A stretch of 64,000 bases of DNA from Paraburkholderia bonniea (GTDB lineage: Bacteria > Pseudomonadota > Gammaproteobacteria > Burkholderiales > Burkholderiaceae): NCBI RefSeq assembly GCF_009455625.1, contig NZ_QPEQ01000002.1:858807-922806 (forward strand). Direction: 5' to 3'. Position 1 is the first letter of the stretch. The number at the start of each line of letters is the position of its first letter. Below, piece after piece: positions 54,031 to 62,586 of this stretch. A program made the translations under genes and the position numbers. Below the pieces are notes generated by a model. The model was not told where the DNA came from. It made no database searches and worked only from the letters and a program-made list of their open reading frames with translations.

Positions 54031-54795
54031 ATGACAACACCATCTAGCTCGTCCATTCCCGCCGTTCGCGCGATCGTCACAGGCCACACTCATGGCCTGG
54101 GCGCAGCGCTCGCGCAGCAGCTTTTGTCGCGCAACATCTCGGTGCTCGGGCTGTCTCGCTCAAGCAATCCAACGCTCGCACGCAGCTACCGCAACACGTT
54201 CGATGAAATCAAACTGGATCTGGCGCAAACGCAGCAACTCGCGCACTGGCTGGCAGGCGAGGATTTATCGCGCTTTATCGCTGGTGCCCATTGCGTGCTG
54301 CTGCTGAACAACGCTGGCACGGTGCAACCCATCGGCTCGCTGGAACAACAAACACCCGATGCCATCGCCCACGCCATCGGTCTCAATGTCGCCGCCCCGC
54401 TCATGCTGGCTAGCGCTGTGGCTTGCGCCAGCACGGGCGGGGCTGAGCGGCGCATCGTGCATATTTCAAGCGGGGCGGGGCGTCAGGCGTATGCAGGCTG
54501 GAACATCTATTGCGCCACCAAGGCAGCACTCGATCATCACGCCCGTGCCGTTGCACTTGAGCAAAACCCGCTGCTGCGGATCAGCAGCGTGGCACCAGGT
54601 GTGGTCGATACCGGAATGCAGGCGGAAATTCGCAGCACGTCTGCAGAGCAGTTTCCATTGCGGGGGAAATTCGATGAACTGAAACGCAATGGACAACTCG
54701 CCACGCCAGAACAAACCGCCGAAAAACTCATCGCTTATGCCCTAAGCGACGCATTTGGCCAGACACCGGTGAGTGATCTCCGGGAACTCGCCTGA
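54031..54795 (+). CDS. Short-chain dehydrogenase/reductase
   Basis: The protein has 254 residues. The Rossmann start is VTGHTHGLGAALAQQLL (TGxxxGxG at ~residue 18). The NAG motif is LLNNAGTVQP, the catalytic Ser lies in IVHISSGAG, and Tyr/Lys are in YCATKAALDHHA. These mark a classical NAD(P)-dependent SDR of the sepiapterin-reductase-like group. The substrate is unknown. It is flanked on both sides by copies of the dispersed 17-bp motif. Confidence 0.92.
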   Translation: MTTPSSSSIPAVRAIVTGHTHGLGAALAQQLLSRNISVLGLSRSSNPTLARSYRNTFDEIKLDLAQTQQLAHWLAGEDLSRFIAGAHCVLLLNNAGTVQPIGSLEQQTPDAIAHAIGLNVAAPLMLASAVACASTGGAERRIVHISSGAGRQAYAGWNIYCATKAALDHHARAVALEQNPLLRISSVAPGVVDTGMQAEIRSTSAEQFPLRGKFDELKRNGQLATPEQTAEKLIAYALSDAFGQTPVSDLRELA

Positions 54796-54865
54796 CACCG
54801 CGACCACGACTGAACCAACGCATCGAAGTCACCAAGTCGAGGATTTAAGAGCGTCTGCGGCACGC

Positions 54866-54882
54866 TCCCGAAAAACCTCACC
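54866..54882 (-). repeat. Dispersed origin-array motif, distal copy 4
   Basis: The complement reads GGTGAGGTTTTTCGGGA, a consensus-like copy, with AAA before and GC after as in the array. It lies between the convergent SDR and outer-membrane protein genes. Confidence 0.85.
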
Positions 54883-54937
54883 TTTGAGCCATGATCTCAA
54901 CAAATTCGGACTAACCGCCCAGTCAAAACACGCCCGC

Positions 54938-55450
54938 CTAGAACTTCACCTTCACCTGGAAACCAGCGGTAAATGGCAAATCGTTAGAGGGGATCGGCGG
55001 AATCAGGATCACGTTCATCCCGACGCGCTTGTATTCCATCATCAGCAACGGCGCAAGAACGGGGCCAATCGTGTGATTTTTCCCGAGCCCCCAGTTGCCG
55101 TAGTTGTAGCCCGTGATGATGCCGCCCATCGCCGCCAGGCGGATAAAACCCCAGTGCGCAAACTCCGGGGCCCAGACAGCGCCGCCATACCAGGAAGGCC
55201 GTCGCAACGAGTTGCGAAAGCCGCCGCCCGTCACCGCCCACTCCTGACCCAGCCAGCACTCCACGCCAATGCCGGGATTAAACTGCTCGAAATCTTTTTT
55301 GGGATGAATGTGGTAGGAGCCCACCATGGCATCCACCCAAAGGCCGCCCTTACACCAGTCGCCTGCCTGCGCCGTCGAAGCCAGCGTCATCCCAACGGCC
55401 AGCGCGGTTGCCGCGCCCTTCATCCTGCTCACTATTTGCCGAAAACCCAT
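54938..55450 (-). CDS. Outer-membrane beta-barrel protein, PagP-like, unassigned
   Basis: The protein has 170 residues; the start may instead be MKGAATALAVGM at 55423, which gives a cleaner signal peptide cut after STAQA. The mature ~140 residues alternate polar and hydrophobic positions, are rich in Trp/Gly/Tyr (GIGVECWLGQEWAVTGGGF; GAVWAPEFAHWGFIRLAAMG) and end VKVKF with a terminal Phe, as BAM substrates do. Size and composition recall small lipid A-modifying barrels, but I see no diagnostic active-site pattern. Confidence 0.65.
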   Translation of the reverse strand: MGFRQIVSRMKGAATALAVGMTLASTAQAGDWCKGGLWVDAMVGSYHIHPKKDFEQFNPGIGVECWLGQEWAVTGGGFRNSLRRPSWYGGAVWAPEFAHWGFIRLAAMGGIITGYNYGNWGLGKNHTIGPVLAPLLMMEYKRVGMNVILIPPIPSNDLPFTAGFQVKVKF

Positions 55451-55565
55451 GCACTCTCCATCACCGGTTGCCTGCTCTTACCCTGAACGGCACATTCTTG
55501 CGTTTGCGCTGCTTGCACCGCTGGCGCCGCTTACCTGGCTGCGCACTCTACCCCAAGCGCCGCAA

Positions 55566-56348
55566 ATGCTATCTCAACCACAACAGGGCATCGGTTTCCG
55601 GCTTCGCTGGCTTCTGCGGCGCTGGCCCAGCCGGATTCTGGCCATGGCAGCGGTCTCTATGCTGGCCACCGCATGCACCTCATTGCGGGTCGTCACGCAT
55701 ACGGTCAGCCCGGTCGAAGCCCACGTGCCACCAGGCCGCTATGCGCTTGACCCTGCGCACTGGAGCATTAATTTCGACGTCGATCATCTGCACTATTCGC
55801 GCTTTGTCATGCGTTTCAACCGAGCCGAAGCACACCTGCAATGGCATGCGCCTGGGCTTGATCAAAGCTCGGTGGTGGCGGTGATTGATCCAGCCAGCCT
55901 CGACACCAACGTGGCGCTGCTTGACCGTATGGTGAAGGGCCGTGACTTGCTCGACGTGACGCACTATCCGCAGATCCGTTTTGTCAGCACGGGCTTTACC
56001 CGCACAGGAAACGCCACGGGCGTACTCAGTGGTGAACTGACGCTGCACGGCCAGACCCGGCCCGTGACACTGGAAGTCGTCTTCAATGGTTTCGCCCGCG
56101 AGCCGCTGACCCAGCGCGACAAGCTCGGTTTTGCCGCGCAAGGGCGGTTTAGCCGGGCAGCGTTCGGGTTGTCAGCGTGGTATCCCGCTGTGGGGGACGA
56201 GGTGCAGGTGCGAATTCAGGCTGAATTCGCCCGTGTTGTGGAGGTGGGAGCCACAAATGCAAATACAGATACAGATGCAGGAGCCGAGGCGGATCTTCCA
56301 GGCACCGCGTCTGCAACGGTGCCCTCCAGTGCTGCAAACCTGCGCTGA
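55566..56348 (+). CDS. YceI family lipoprotein
   Basis: The YceI lipocalin-like domain (about 170 residues) begins GRYALDPAHWSINFDVDHLH and contains SSVVAVIDPASLDTNVALLD and the typical LTLHGQTRPVTLEVVF. A hydrophobic stretch ending in the lipobox LATAC precedes it, so it is probably a lipoprotein. The ATG at 55566 is chosen; the ATG at 55449 would overlap the divergent gene's start codon, and one at 55644 starts inside the signal. YceI proteins bind isoprenoid-type lipids in the periplasm. The Asn/Thr/Asp-rich tail contains a short GCAAAT/ACAGAT repeat. Confidence 0.85.
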   Translation: MLSQPQQGIGFRLRWLLRRWPSRILAMAAVSMLATACTSLRVVTHTVSPVEAHVPPGRYALDPAHWSINFDVDHLHYSRFVMRFNRAEAHLQWHAPGLDQSSVVAVIDPASLDTNVALLDRMVKGRDLLDVTHYPQIRFVSTGFTRTGNATGVLSGELTLHGQTRPVTLEVVFNGFAREPLTQRDKLGFAAQGRFSRAAFGLSAWYPAVGDEVQVRIQAEFARVVEVGATNANTDTDAGAEADLPGTASATVPSSAANLR

Positions 56349-56379
56349 ACGGCCAGTAACTGACGCGGCGTGAAGCGAG

Positions 56380-57408
56380 CTAAACGCTCCAGTCCAGGAT
56401 GACTTTGCCGCTCTCGCCGGACAGCATTTTGGCAAATGCGCGTTCATAGTCGTCGATGGCGAAGCGATGCGTCAGGATCGGCGACAAGTCCAGCCCGCTT
56501 TGCAACATCGCAATCATCTTGTACCAAGTCTCGAACATCTCTCTGCCATAGATGCCCTTGATTTCAAGTCCCTTGAAGATCACCTGGGTCCAGTCAATCG
56601 CCGTCTCTGCCGGTGGGATGCCCAACAGTGCCACCTTGCCGCCATGATTCATCGCCTCGAGCAAGCTCGTGAAGGCACTCGGCACACCTGACATTTCCAG
56701 CCCGACATCAAAGCCTTCAGTCATGTGCAGATCGGCCATCACATCGCGCAACGATTCATGTGCAACGTTCACCGCCCGCGTAGCGCCCATCTTGCGCGCC
56801 AGCTCAAGCCGGTATTCGTTGATATCGGTAATCACCACGTTGCGTGCGCCCACATGCTTCGCAATCGCCACCGCCATCACGCCAATTGGTCCGGCACCGG
56901 TAATCAGCACGTCTTCGCCAACCAGATTGAACGACAGCGCGGTGTGCGTCGCATTGCCGAGCGGATCAAGAATGGCCGCCAGATCGTCAGAAATATCGGC
57001 GGGAATCTTGAACGCATTCAGCGCTGGAATCACCAGATACTCAGCAAAAGCGCCTTCGCGGTCGACCCCCACGGCGATCGTGTTGCGGCACAGATGACGG
57101 CGTCCCGCACGGCAATTGCGGCAAAAGCCACAGGTGATGTGGCCTTCGCCAGAAACCCGGTCACCGATCTCAAAACCACGCACTTCCTGACCGATTTCAA
57201 CAATCTCGCCAACGTACTCATGCCCGACCTGCATTGGCACCGGAATCGTTTTTTGCGCCCAGTCGTCCCACTTCCAGATATGAATATCCGTGCCGCAAAT
57301 CGCCGTGAGGCGGATGCGGATCATCACATCGTTATGGCCAACTTCAGGCTTTTTCATCCGGGTTAAGGTCAAGCCCGGTGCGCGTTCGAGTTTGGCAAGT
57401 GCTTTCAT
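56380..57408 (-). CDS. tdh: L-threonine 3-dehydrogenase
   Basis: The protein has 342 residues of the zinc medium-chain dehydrogenase family. The catalytic Zn site is [15 protein letters not shown] with [12 protein letters not shown], and the structural Zn loop is [15 protein letters not shown]. The NAD fold is [20 protein letters not shown]. It oxidises threonine to 2-amino-3-ketobutyrate, which Kbl then cleaves to glycine and acetyl-CoA. It lies 34 bp downstream of kbl on the same strand, as in E. coli. Confidence 0.97.
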   Translation of the reverse strand: MKALAKLERAPGLTLTRMKKPEVGHNDVMIRIRLTAICGTDIHIWKWDDWAQKTIPVPMQVGHEYVGEIVEIGQEVRGFEIGDRVSGEGHITCGFCRNCRAGRRHLCRNTIAVGVDREGAFAEYLVIPALNAFKIPADISDDLAAILDPLGNATHTALSFNLVGEDVLITGAGPIGVMAVAIAKHVGARNVVITDINEYRLELARKMGATRAVNVAHESLRDVMADLHMTEGFDVGLEMSGVPSAFTSLLEAMNHGGKVALLGIPPAETAIDWTQVIFKGLEIKGIYGREMFETWYKMIAMLQSGLDLSPILTHRFAIDDYERAFAKMLSGESGKVILDWSV

Positions 57409-57442
57409 GTCCGCTCCAGCGTCTGATTCAAATTTTCAGATT

Positions 57443-58642
57443 TCAAATAACACCGAGCGCACGGCCTACACGGGCAAACGCGTCCACAACGTGGTTGATT
57501 TGCTCTGTGGTGTGCGCCGCGCTCATCTGCGTCCGAATCCGGGCTCGCCCTTTGGGCACCACCGGAAACGAAAACCCAGTCACATACACCCCTTCCTGCA
57601 ACAGTGCCTGCGCCATGCGTGAGGCAATTTGCGCATCCCCCAGCATCACCGGAATGATCGGGTGCGCCCCGGGCACCAGGGTGAAGCCAAGCGCACTCAT
57701 GGCCTGGCGAAAATACGCGCCGTTGGCCCGCACGCGCTCACGCAACTGCGCGCCTTCATCGCTGGCGAGCAGTTCGAGCACTTTGAGCGAAGCCGCTGCA
57801 ATGCTGGGTGTGAGCGTGTTGGAGAAAAGATAAGGCCGTGAGCGCTGGCGCAACATCTCGATCACTTCCTTGCTGGCCGCGACGTAACCTCCCGAAGCAC
57901 CGCCCAGCGCTTTGCCCAGCGTCCCAGTCAGGATATCGACGCGGGACAGCACACCACAATGCTCGGGCGTGCCACGGCCGTGCTCGCCGACAAAACCCAC
58001 TGCATGCGAATCGTCAACCATCACCAGCGCGCCATAGCGCTCAGCGAGGTCGCAAATTCCAGCCAGATCGGCAATGATGCCGTCCATCGAAAACACGCCA
58101 TCGGTAGCAATCAGCTTGAACCGGGCACCCGCCGCATCAGCCTCGCGGAGTTTTTCTTCAAGGTCGGCCAGGTTGTTGTTGCGATAGCGGTAGCGCTTGG
58201 CCTTGCACAGGCGCACCCCGTCGATGATGCTGGCGTGATTCAGCTCGTCGCTGATGATGGCATCGGCCTCGTCGAGCAGTGTTTCGAACAGGCCGCCATT
58301 CGCGTCAAAACAGCTTGAATACAGGATGCAGTCGTCGGTTTGCAGAAAATCGGCCAGTGCTTTTTCGAGCGCCTTGTGCACCGACTGAGTGCCGCAGATA
58401 AAACGCACCGACGCCATGCCAAAACCATCGTGATCGAGACTTTCTTTGGCGGCCGCAATCAGGCGGGCATCGTTGGCCAGACCCAGATAATTGTTCGCAC
58501 AGAAGTTCAAAACCTGCGTGCCATCCGCAAGACGGACATCCGCTGCCTGCGGGCTGACGATCACGCGTTCGTGCTTGTAAAAACCATCTGTGCGAATTTG
58601 CTCTAACGTGCCGCGCAGATGAGAAAGGTAAGAGTCACGCAT
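57443..58642 (-). CDS. kbl: Glycine C-acetyltransferase (2-amino-3-ketobutyrate CoA ligase)
   Basis: The start [20 protein letters not shown] at 58642 matches Kbl N-termini and gives 399 residues; the track-long frame adds a weak leader. PLP-enzyme features include [56 protein letters not shown] and the PLP lysine in [20 protein letters not shown]. It converts 2-amino-3-ketobutyrate plus CoA to glycine and acetyl-CoA. It heads the kbl-tdh operon and is divergent from an XRE-cupin regulator. Confidence 0.96.
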   Translation of the reverse strand: MRDSYLSHLRGTLEQIRTDGFYKHERVIVSPQAADVRLADGTQVLNFCANNYLGLANDARLIAAAKESLDHDGFGMASVRFICGTQSVHKALEKALADFLQTDDCILYSSCFDANGGLFETLLDEADAIISDELNHASIIDGVRLCKAKRYRYRNNNLADLEEKLREADAAGARFKLIATDGVFSMDGIIADLAGICDLAERYGALVMVDDSHAVGFVGEHGRGTPEHCGVLSRVDILTGTLGKALGGASGGYVAASKEVIEMLRQRSRPYLFSNTLTPSIAAASLKVLELLASDEGAQLRERVRANGAYFRQAMSALGFTLVPGAHPIIPVMLGDAQIASRMAQALLQEGVYVTGFSFPVVPKGRARIRTQMSAAHTTEQINHVVDAFARVGRALGVI

Positions 58643-58737
58643 GAATCTGGCTCCTGATAGATAAAAATGAGCCGTCTGCGGCGCTTGCATCCGCTTGCCG
58701 GATAGCCGCGACGGCCTGTTATAGTCGATTTCTTTTT

Positions 58738-58753
58738 ATCGAAATTTTTCGAT
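58738..58753. promoter_or_regulatory. Operator-like dyad between kbl and the XRE-cupin gene
   Basis: ATCGAAATTTTTCGAT has 7-bp arms with a 2-bp centre, and a further TCGATTTC half-site lies just upstream. It sits in the short divergent promoter region, so the XRE-cupin regulator is the likely binder. Confidence 0.55.
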
Positions 58754-58805
58754 TTACCGAACTAAAATCCGGTATGACGAACAACTCTAAACGATAGGTC
58801 AGACT

Positions 58806-59417
58806 ATGGCAAGTTCGGGAGCACGGCGTCGTCCACTGGCTGTTCCGCAGCCGGACCCGGCGTTGAGCGTGCCGCCACGCGTCGGTGAACAGATTCAGCG
58901 GCTGCGCAGCGAACGCCGCATGACGCTTGATGATTTATCGCGTGCGGCAGGCGTGTCGAAATCCACCCTGTCGGAAATCGAGCGCGACAAAGCCAACCCC
59001 ACCATCGCGGTCGCGTGGCGCTTGACTACCGCTTTGGGCGTTAGCCTGGATTCGCTGTTTGCGCCGCCCAAAACGCCGGAAGCCATCACGGTGGCGGGCC
59101 CGCACGACACTCCCACGCTGAGTGGCCACGACGAGAAATATCAGCTTCGGGTCTGGGGCCCCATCGATCTGGCAGGCAAATTCGAATGGTATGAACTGAT
59201 CTTGCCACCGGGTGGCGCACTGGTTTCCGCCGCGCATGAACCCGGCACGCGTGAACATCTGACGGTGCTGCACGGCACGCTCGAAATCGAGACGGCCGCG
59301 ATTGTCAAACGTCTGAAAACAGCTGACACGGCCCGTTATGCGGCCGATGCGCCCCACACGATTCGCAATTCAGGCAAAGGTGAAGCGAAAGCGTTACTGG
59401 TCGTGATCCACGGCTAA
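58806..59417 (+). CDS. XRE family regulator with C-terminal cupin domain
   Basis: The protein has 203 residues. The HTH at about 23-80 (IQRLRSERRMTLDDLSRAAG; SKSTLSEIERDKANPTI) is followed by a cupin sensor (EWYELILPPGGALVSAAHEP, then GTREHLTVLHGTLEIE). This type senses small metabolites such as amino acids. It is divergent from kbl-tdh and probably controls threonine breakdown or its own gene. Confidence 0.92.
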   Translation: MASSGARRRPLAVPQPDPALSVPPRVGEQIQRLRSERRMTLDDLSRAAGVSKSTLSEIERDKANPTIAVAWRLTTALGVSLDSLFAPPKTPEAITVAGPHDTPTLSGHDEKYQLRVWGPIDLAGKFEWYELILPPGGALVSAAHEPGTREHLTVLHGTLEIETAAIVKRLKTADTARYAADAPHTIRNSGKGEAKALLVVIHG

Positions 59418-59481
59418 GCGGCCAAGGTTGCGCAACATACTGTATTTTTGTACAGTGCCGTGACGTTATCCGGAGCCGAAC

Positions 59482-59868
59482 ATGACCGACCTGACTGACC
59501 ACAATCTAGCCGCCCGGCGCTATCAAAACGCCGCACGCGACCTCGAACACATCGTCCGCGGCATCGCGGCGCGCTATATCGGGCAACAGGTCCCCCTCAC
59601 CTGGCGGCTGCTGCACGCCATTGAAGCCGAAGCGCTTGCCGATCTGGGTTTCGCCAGCCGGCATGACGCGATGTTGCTGGGCCTGTTCCAGCGCCCTTCC
59701 GCCCTGCCTTATCCAGAAACCGATGAAACCGTTGATTTCGGCGCGTCCAATGCGTTGCCCGCGGCTTTTGCCTTCGCGGTGTCGGCTTATGAAGAAGCCT
59801 CGCAACATGCGCTAGCGGCAGTTTCGACGGCCGATACCCCCAAACGTGCCCGTGCCTGGGGTGGATAA
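59482..59868 (+). CDS. DUF2471 family protein
   Basis: The protein has 128 residues, without signal or membrane segment. The conserved pattern includes ARRYQNAARDLEHIVRGIAA, TWRLLHAIEAEALADLGFAS and a moderately Ala-rich C-terminus. DUF2471 is a family known mainly in Burkholderia, of unknown function. It lies just upstream of the integrase-like gene on the same strand. Confidence 0.8.
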   Translation: MTDLTDHNLAARRYQNAARDLEHIVRGIAARYIGQQVPLTWRLLHAIEAEALADLGFASRHDAMLLGLFQRPSALPYPETDETVDFGASNALPAAFAFAVSAYEEASQHALAAVSTADTPKRARAWGG

Positions 59869-59918
59869 CTCATCCGGCCGCTGCCTGTCCGCTATCCACT
59901 CGCTACCCACTCAACGCC

Positions 59919-60980
59919 ATGCCGCTACGCGCCTCCTGGCCCACCCGTCCTTCTCCAGCCGATCTCTTCAACCAGCAGCGTGAAGACTGGTATCTCGCGC
60001 CGCGTCTCGCATTCGATGCCTGGCTAGCGCAACAGGCTTTTCGCGCTTCGTCAGCGGAGGTCTATCGGGCGCAATGGGGGTTGTTTCTCGACTGGCTTGC
60101 CGCACAAGGTCAAACCCTGCAAACGGTGGACACCCGCTCCATCGCGCTTTTCGTCGCCGGGCTGTCAATCCGCAAACCACAGCGCGCACGCTATCTGCGC
60201 TTGATCGAGCGAGTGCTGGACCATATCCGGGCGATTGAATTTGCCTCGACTAATCCCGCACGTTTTATTGCGCAAGATGGCGCAGCAGCATGGCGCGAGG
60301 CCGATAACAACGATCCCACCGGGTTCCTCAGCGCGGCGGAGCGCACCCGGCTGACGACATTTCTGCAAGCGCCCCTGGAAGCATCCGCCCCGTTCCAACG
60401 CTGGAAAGCCCGCCGTGATCGCGCATTGATCGCGGTTTTTCTCGGCGGAGGGTTAAAGGTTGGCGAAACGCGGTTATTGACCGTTAGTTGCATTGAAGCC
60501 TTGCCGTTTTTGCTGATTGAAACAGCTAATCCGGCTTTTACCCGCCGCACGCACTTGCTTCCTTTTGCCGTCACAGCGCTGGAGGTTTGGCTCGCGGAGC
60601 GGCAACGTCATGCGTTTTCTGGTGACCTGTTATTTCCTGCTTCGCTTTCAGGCGGCCCGATGCACAAAGCGACCGTATTACGTGCCGTGGATACGCTGGT
60701 TGAGGCAGCGGACGTCATCTCGGCACGGCAACAGCGTGTCAGCCCGCAAACGCTGCGAAACGCGTTTGCAGCGAGTCTTTTTGAATGTAATACCGATCAC
60801 GATGTGATCCAGCAGTGGCTGGGATTAATTCAGCCTGTGTCGATTGCCCGCTTGCATCTGGCATGGCAGGCATGGTGTGTTCAGCAAGAGGAGCCCGTTA
60901 GTGTTGGTCCGGTGGGTGCCCCATGGCCGCCTGAGCTGGCCATCACTTCCACAGACGCTCCAACAACCGCTCCCGAATAA
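59919..60980 (+). CDS. Tyrosine-recombinase-fold protein lacking catalytic residues
   Basis: The protein has 353 residues. The N-terminal SAM-like DNA-binding domain (~30-115, FRASSAEVYRAQWGLFLDWL) precedes a catalytic-like domain (FLSAAERTRLTTFLQ; RRDRALIAVFLGGGLKVGET; VSPQTLRNAFAASLFECNTD). Against the usual R...HxxR...H/W...Y set, the first Arg is Lys180, the His is Gln277, only Arg280 is kept, the H/W is Leu303, and the expected Tyr is Leu312. It should therefore bind DNA but not cut it. It is convergent with the KfrA-like gene (26 bp between stops), next to the motif array, a place where Burkholderia chromosome 2 also has such genes. A role in origin or segregation is inference. Confidence 0.85.
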   Translation: MPLRASWPTRPSPADLFNQQREDWYLAPRLAFDAWLAQQAFRASSAEVYRAQWGLFLDWLAAQGQTLQTVDTRSIALFVAGLSIRKPQRARYLRLIERVLDHIRAIEFASTNPARFIAQDGAAAWREADNNDPTGFLSAAERTRLTTFLQAPLEASAPFQRWKARRDRALIAVFLGGGLKVGETRLLTVSCIEALPFLLIETANPAFTRRTHLLPFAVTALEVWLAERQRHAFSGDLLFPASLSGGPMHKATVLRAVDTLVEAADVISARQQRVSPQTLRNAFAASLFECNTDHDVIQQWLGLIQPVSIARLHLAWQAWCVQQEEPVSVGPVGAPWPPELAITSTDAPTTAPE

Positions 60981-61006
60981 GCTCACTGTCAGTCTCATGA
61001 GGTTTT

Positions 61007-62212
61007 TCACACCCCATCAGACAATGAGCCGGCTGAAAAAAACCCAGCAATGGCCTCCAGCCGTGAAGACCTGGCTCCAGATGAATGCTCACATTCCGGG
61101 CAAGCCAGTTCATGCTGGCCATCGGTTTGAAAAAGCTCGGGCTCCCCAGTCTTGCACTGAGGGCAATGCTGCGGCAGCGATATCTGCGCATCCAGTTTCG
61201 AGCCGATGATCTGTAGTTCATCAGCGCTTAAACGTCCAGAAAGCGCCTGCCTGTAAAGCAAGGCGGCAAGCGCCGGATCTGCATCCTGTTGCTTTCGCAG
61301 TTCAGCCAGCTCCTGGTTTAGCGCGTCAAGTGCTTCTGCTTGTTCTTCAACCTGAGCGCTAAACCGGTCCGATTGTGCTTTGGTTACGGCTAACTGCTGC
61401 AGAAACTCAAACTCCTTCCGATTCGCCTCTCTCGTCCCTGACTGATACGTTGCCGCCATGCCACGCAAGGTATCCAGTTCAACCAGCAGAGGTTTTACCC
61501 GGCGCTCCGCGGCATCAATTGCGTCTTTTATTTGTTGTGCGTAGTGCTCGGTTCGTTCGCGCAATTCGACATGCAGTTCTTCGACACGCTCTCGTAATAC
61601 CGTATTAGCAGCGCGTTCTGTATCTAGATGAGTTTGCAGCGCGTGCGTTTCCGTTTGCATGCGTTGTGTGGCGGATTGCAGCGCGTCTTGATGTACGCCG
61701 CGCTGGAGATGAGCGCTGGTCAACTCAGCCTCCAGCTCACGAATCCGTTGCCGGGCCGCTTCGGTTTTTTCTTCTTCCCGGCGAACTGATTCATCCGAGC
61801 TATCCAGACGAATGCTGGCTTCGTGGGCATTTTTTTCCGCCGACTGGACCTGAGCCTGAAATTGTTGCCGCTCTTCCTCTAGTTCAGCTCGGGCGGAGCG
61901 CAGCGCTTCTTCAAAAAGTGTCTGGAGCAGTTCACCCGCGCGTTCTTCAAGGAGAGGTGGAATGACGCCTGTGCCGATCCGGATTTTGGATGCGCTGCGA
62001 ATACGCTCCCAAAAATGATCGATGTCTTTTGGAATATCGCTCGCACTCCCTGTTTGCGTGAGATCGCGGACCGTTGCCATGGTTGGACGAATGCCTAGAT
62101 CAAAAAATAGCCGTTTGCACGCATGAAGTGACATTTCTTGCCGTTTACTGCCACTTTTGCGCATTTTTTGGAGTTCTTCGCGGATATTGGCGCGTATTTC
62201 ATCTAGATTCAT
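61007..62212 (-). CDS. KfrA-like DNA-binding coiled-coil protein with C-terminal zinc ribbon
   Basis: The protein has 401 residues. The N-terminal ~95 residues match the KfrA_N DNA-binding domain (FDLGIRPTMATVRDLTQTGS). Residues ~110-330 form one long coiled coil (EELEEERQQFQAQVQSAEK-like heptads). The C-terminus carries CPQC...CPEC, a small zinc ribbon not typical of plasmid KfrA. KfrA proteins of IncP plasmids bind operators near their own promoter, form filaments, and help partition and copy control. The start codon lies about 375 bp from the first copy of the motif array, which reads away from the gene. Confidence 0.88.
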   Translation of the reverse strand: MNLDEIRANIREELQKMRKSGSKRQEMSLHACKRLFFDLGIRPTMATVRDLTQTGSASDIPKDIDHFWERIRSASKIRIGTGVIPPLLEERAGELLQTLFEEALRSARAELEEERQQFQAQVQSAEKNAHEASIRLDSSDESVRREEEKTEAARQRIRELEAELTSAHLQRGVHQDALQSATQRMQTETHALQTHLDTERAANTVLRERVEELHVELRERTEHYAQQIKDAIDAAERRVKPLLVELDTLRGMAATYQSGTREANRKEFEFLQQLAVTKAQSDRFSAQVEEQAEALDALNQELAELRKQQDADPALAALLYRQALSGRLSADELQIIGSKLDAQISLPQHCPQCKTGEPELFQTDGQHELACPECEHSSGARSSRLEAIAGFFSAGSLSDGV

Positions 62213-62586
62213 CAGCGAACCTGCTTAGGTCAGAAAAGTTCAAATAATAACAAATTACGTATTTTTTTATACGTTTTATTTGGCCATTGATGCGCTGAAG
62301 ATGCTTACCCCAATCAAGTTGGAAATAGACTGATTGGTGCTTGTTATCACGCCATCTTTTGTGAAACAACATCTATATTTTGCTGTAAGTTGTTGATAAC
62401 AAATGGTTAATCCGTTATCCAAGATTTTTTGCAGTGTTTCACAGGAGGATGCGCAGTCAGAAAAGAGATTTATCTCTGAGCACACAAACAGCTTGTTGAG
62501 AGTATTAGAAGTAAACACCCTTGAACCTTGTTAAAAACGTTAACGCTTGGTGAAACCCTTGCCAGGAAAGCGTTTGCGCCAGCCAA
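62213..62586. other. AT-rich spacer between the KfrA-like gene and the motif array
   Basis: Clearly AT-rich, with a TTGTTGATAACAA dyad near 62389 and a DnaA-box-like TTATCCAAG near 62414 (7 of 9 consensus bases). It could be the strand-opening region of an origin. An 80-codon minus-strand frame here (62276-62518) has no recognisable product. Confidence 0.5.

Noticed and set aside
62276..62518. 80-codon minus-strand frame in the AT-rich spacer
   Set aside because: No recognisable product and poor start context; the DNA is better explained as an origin spacer.
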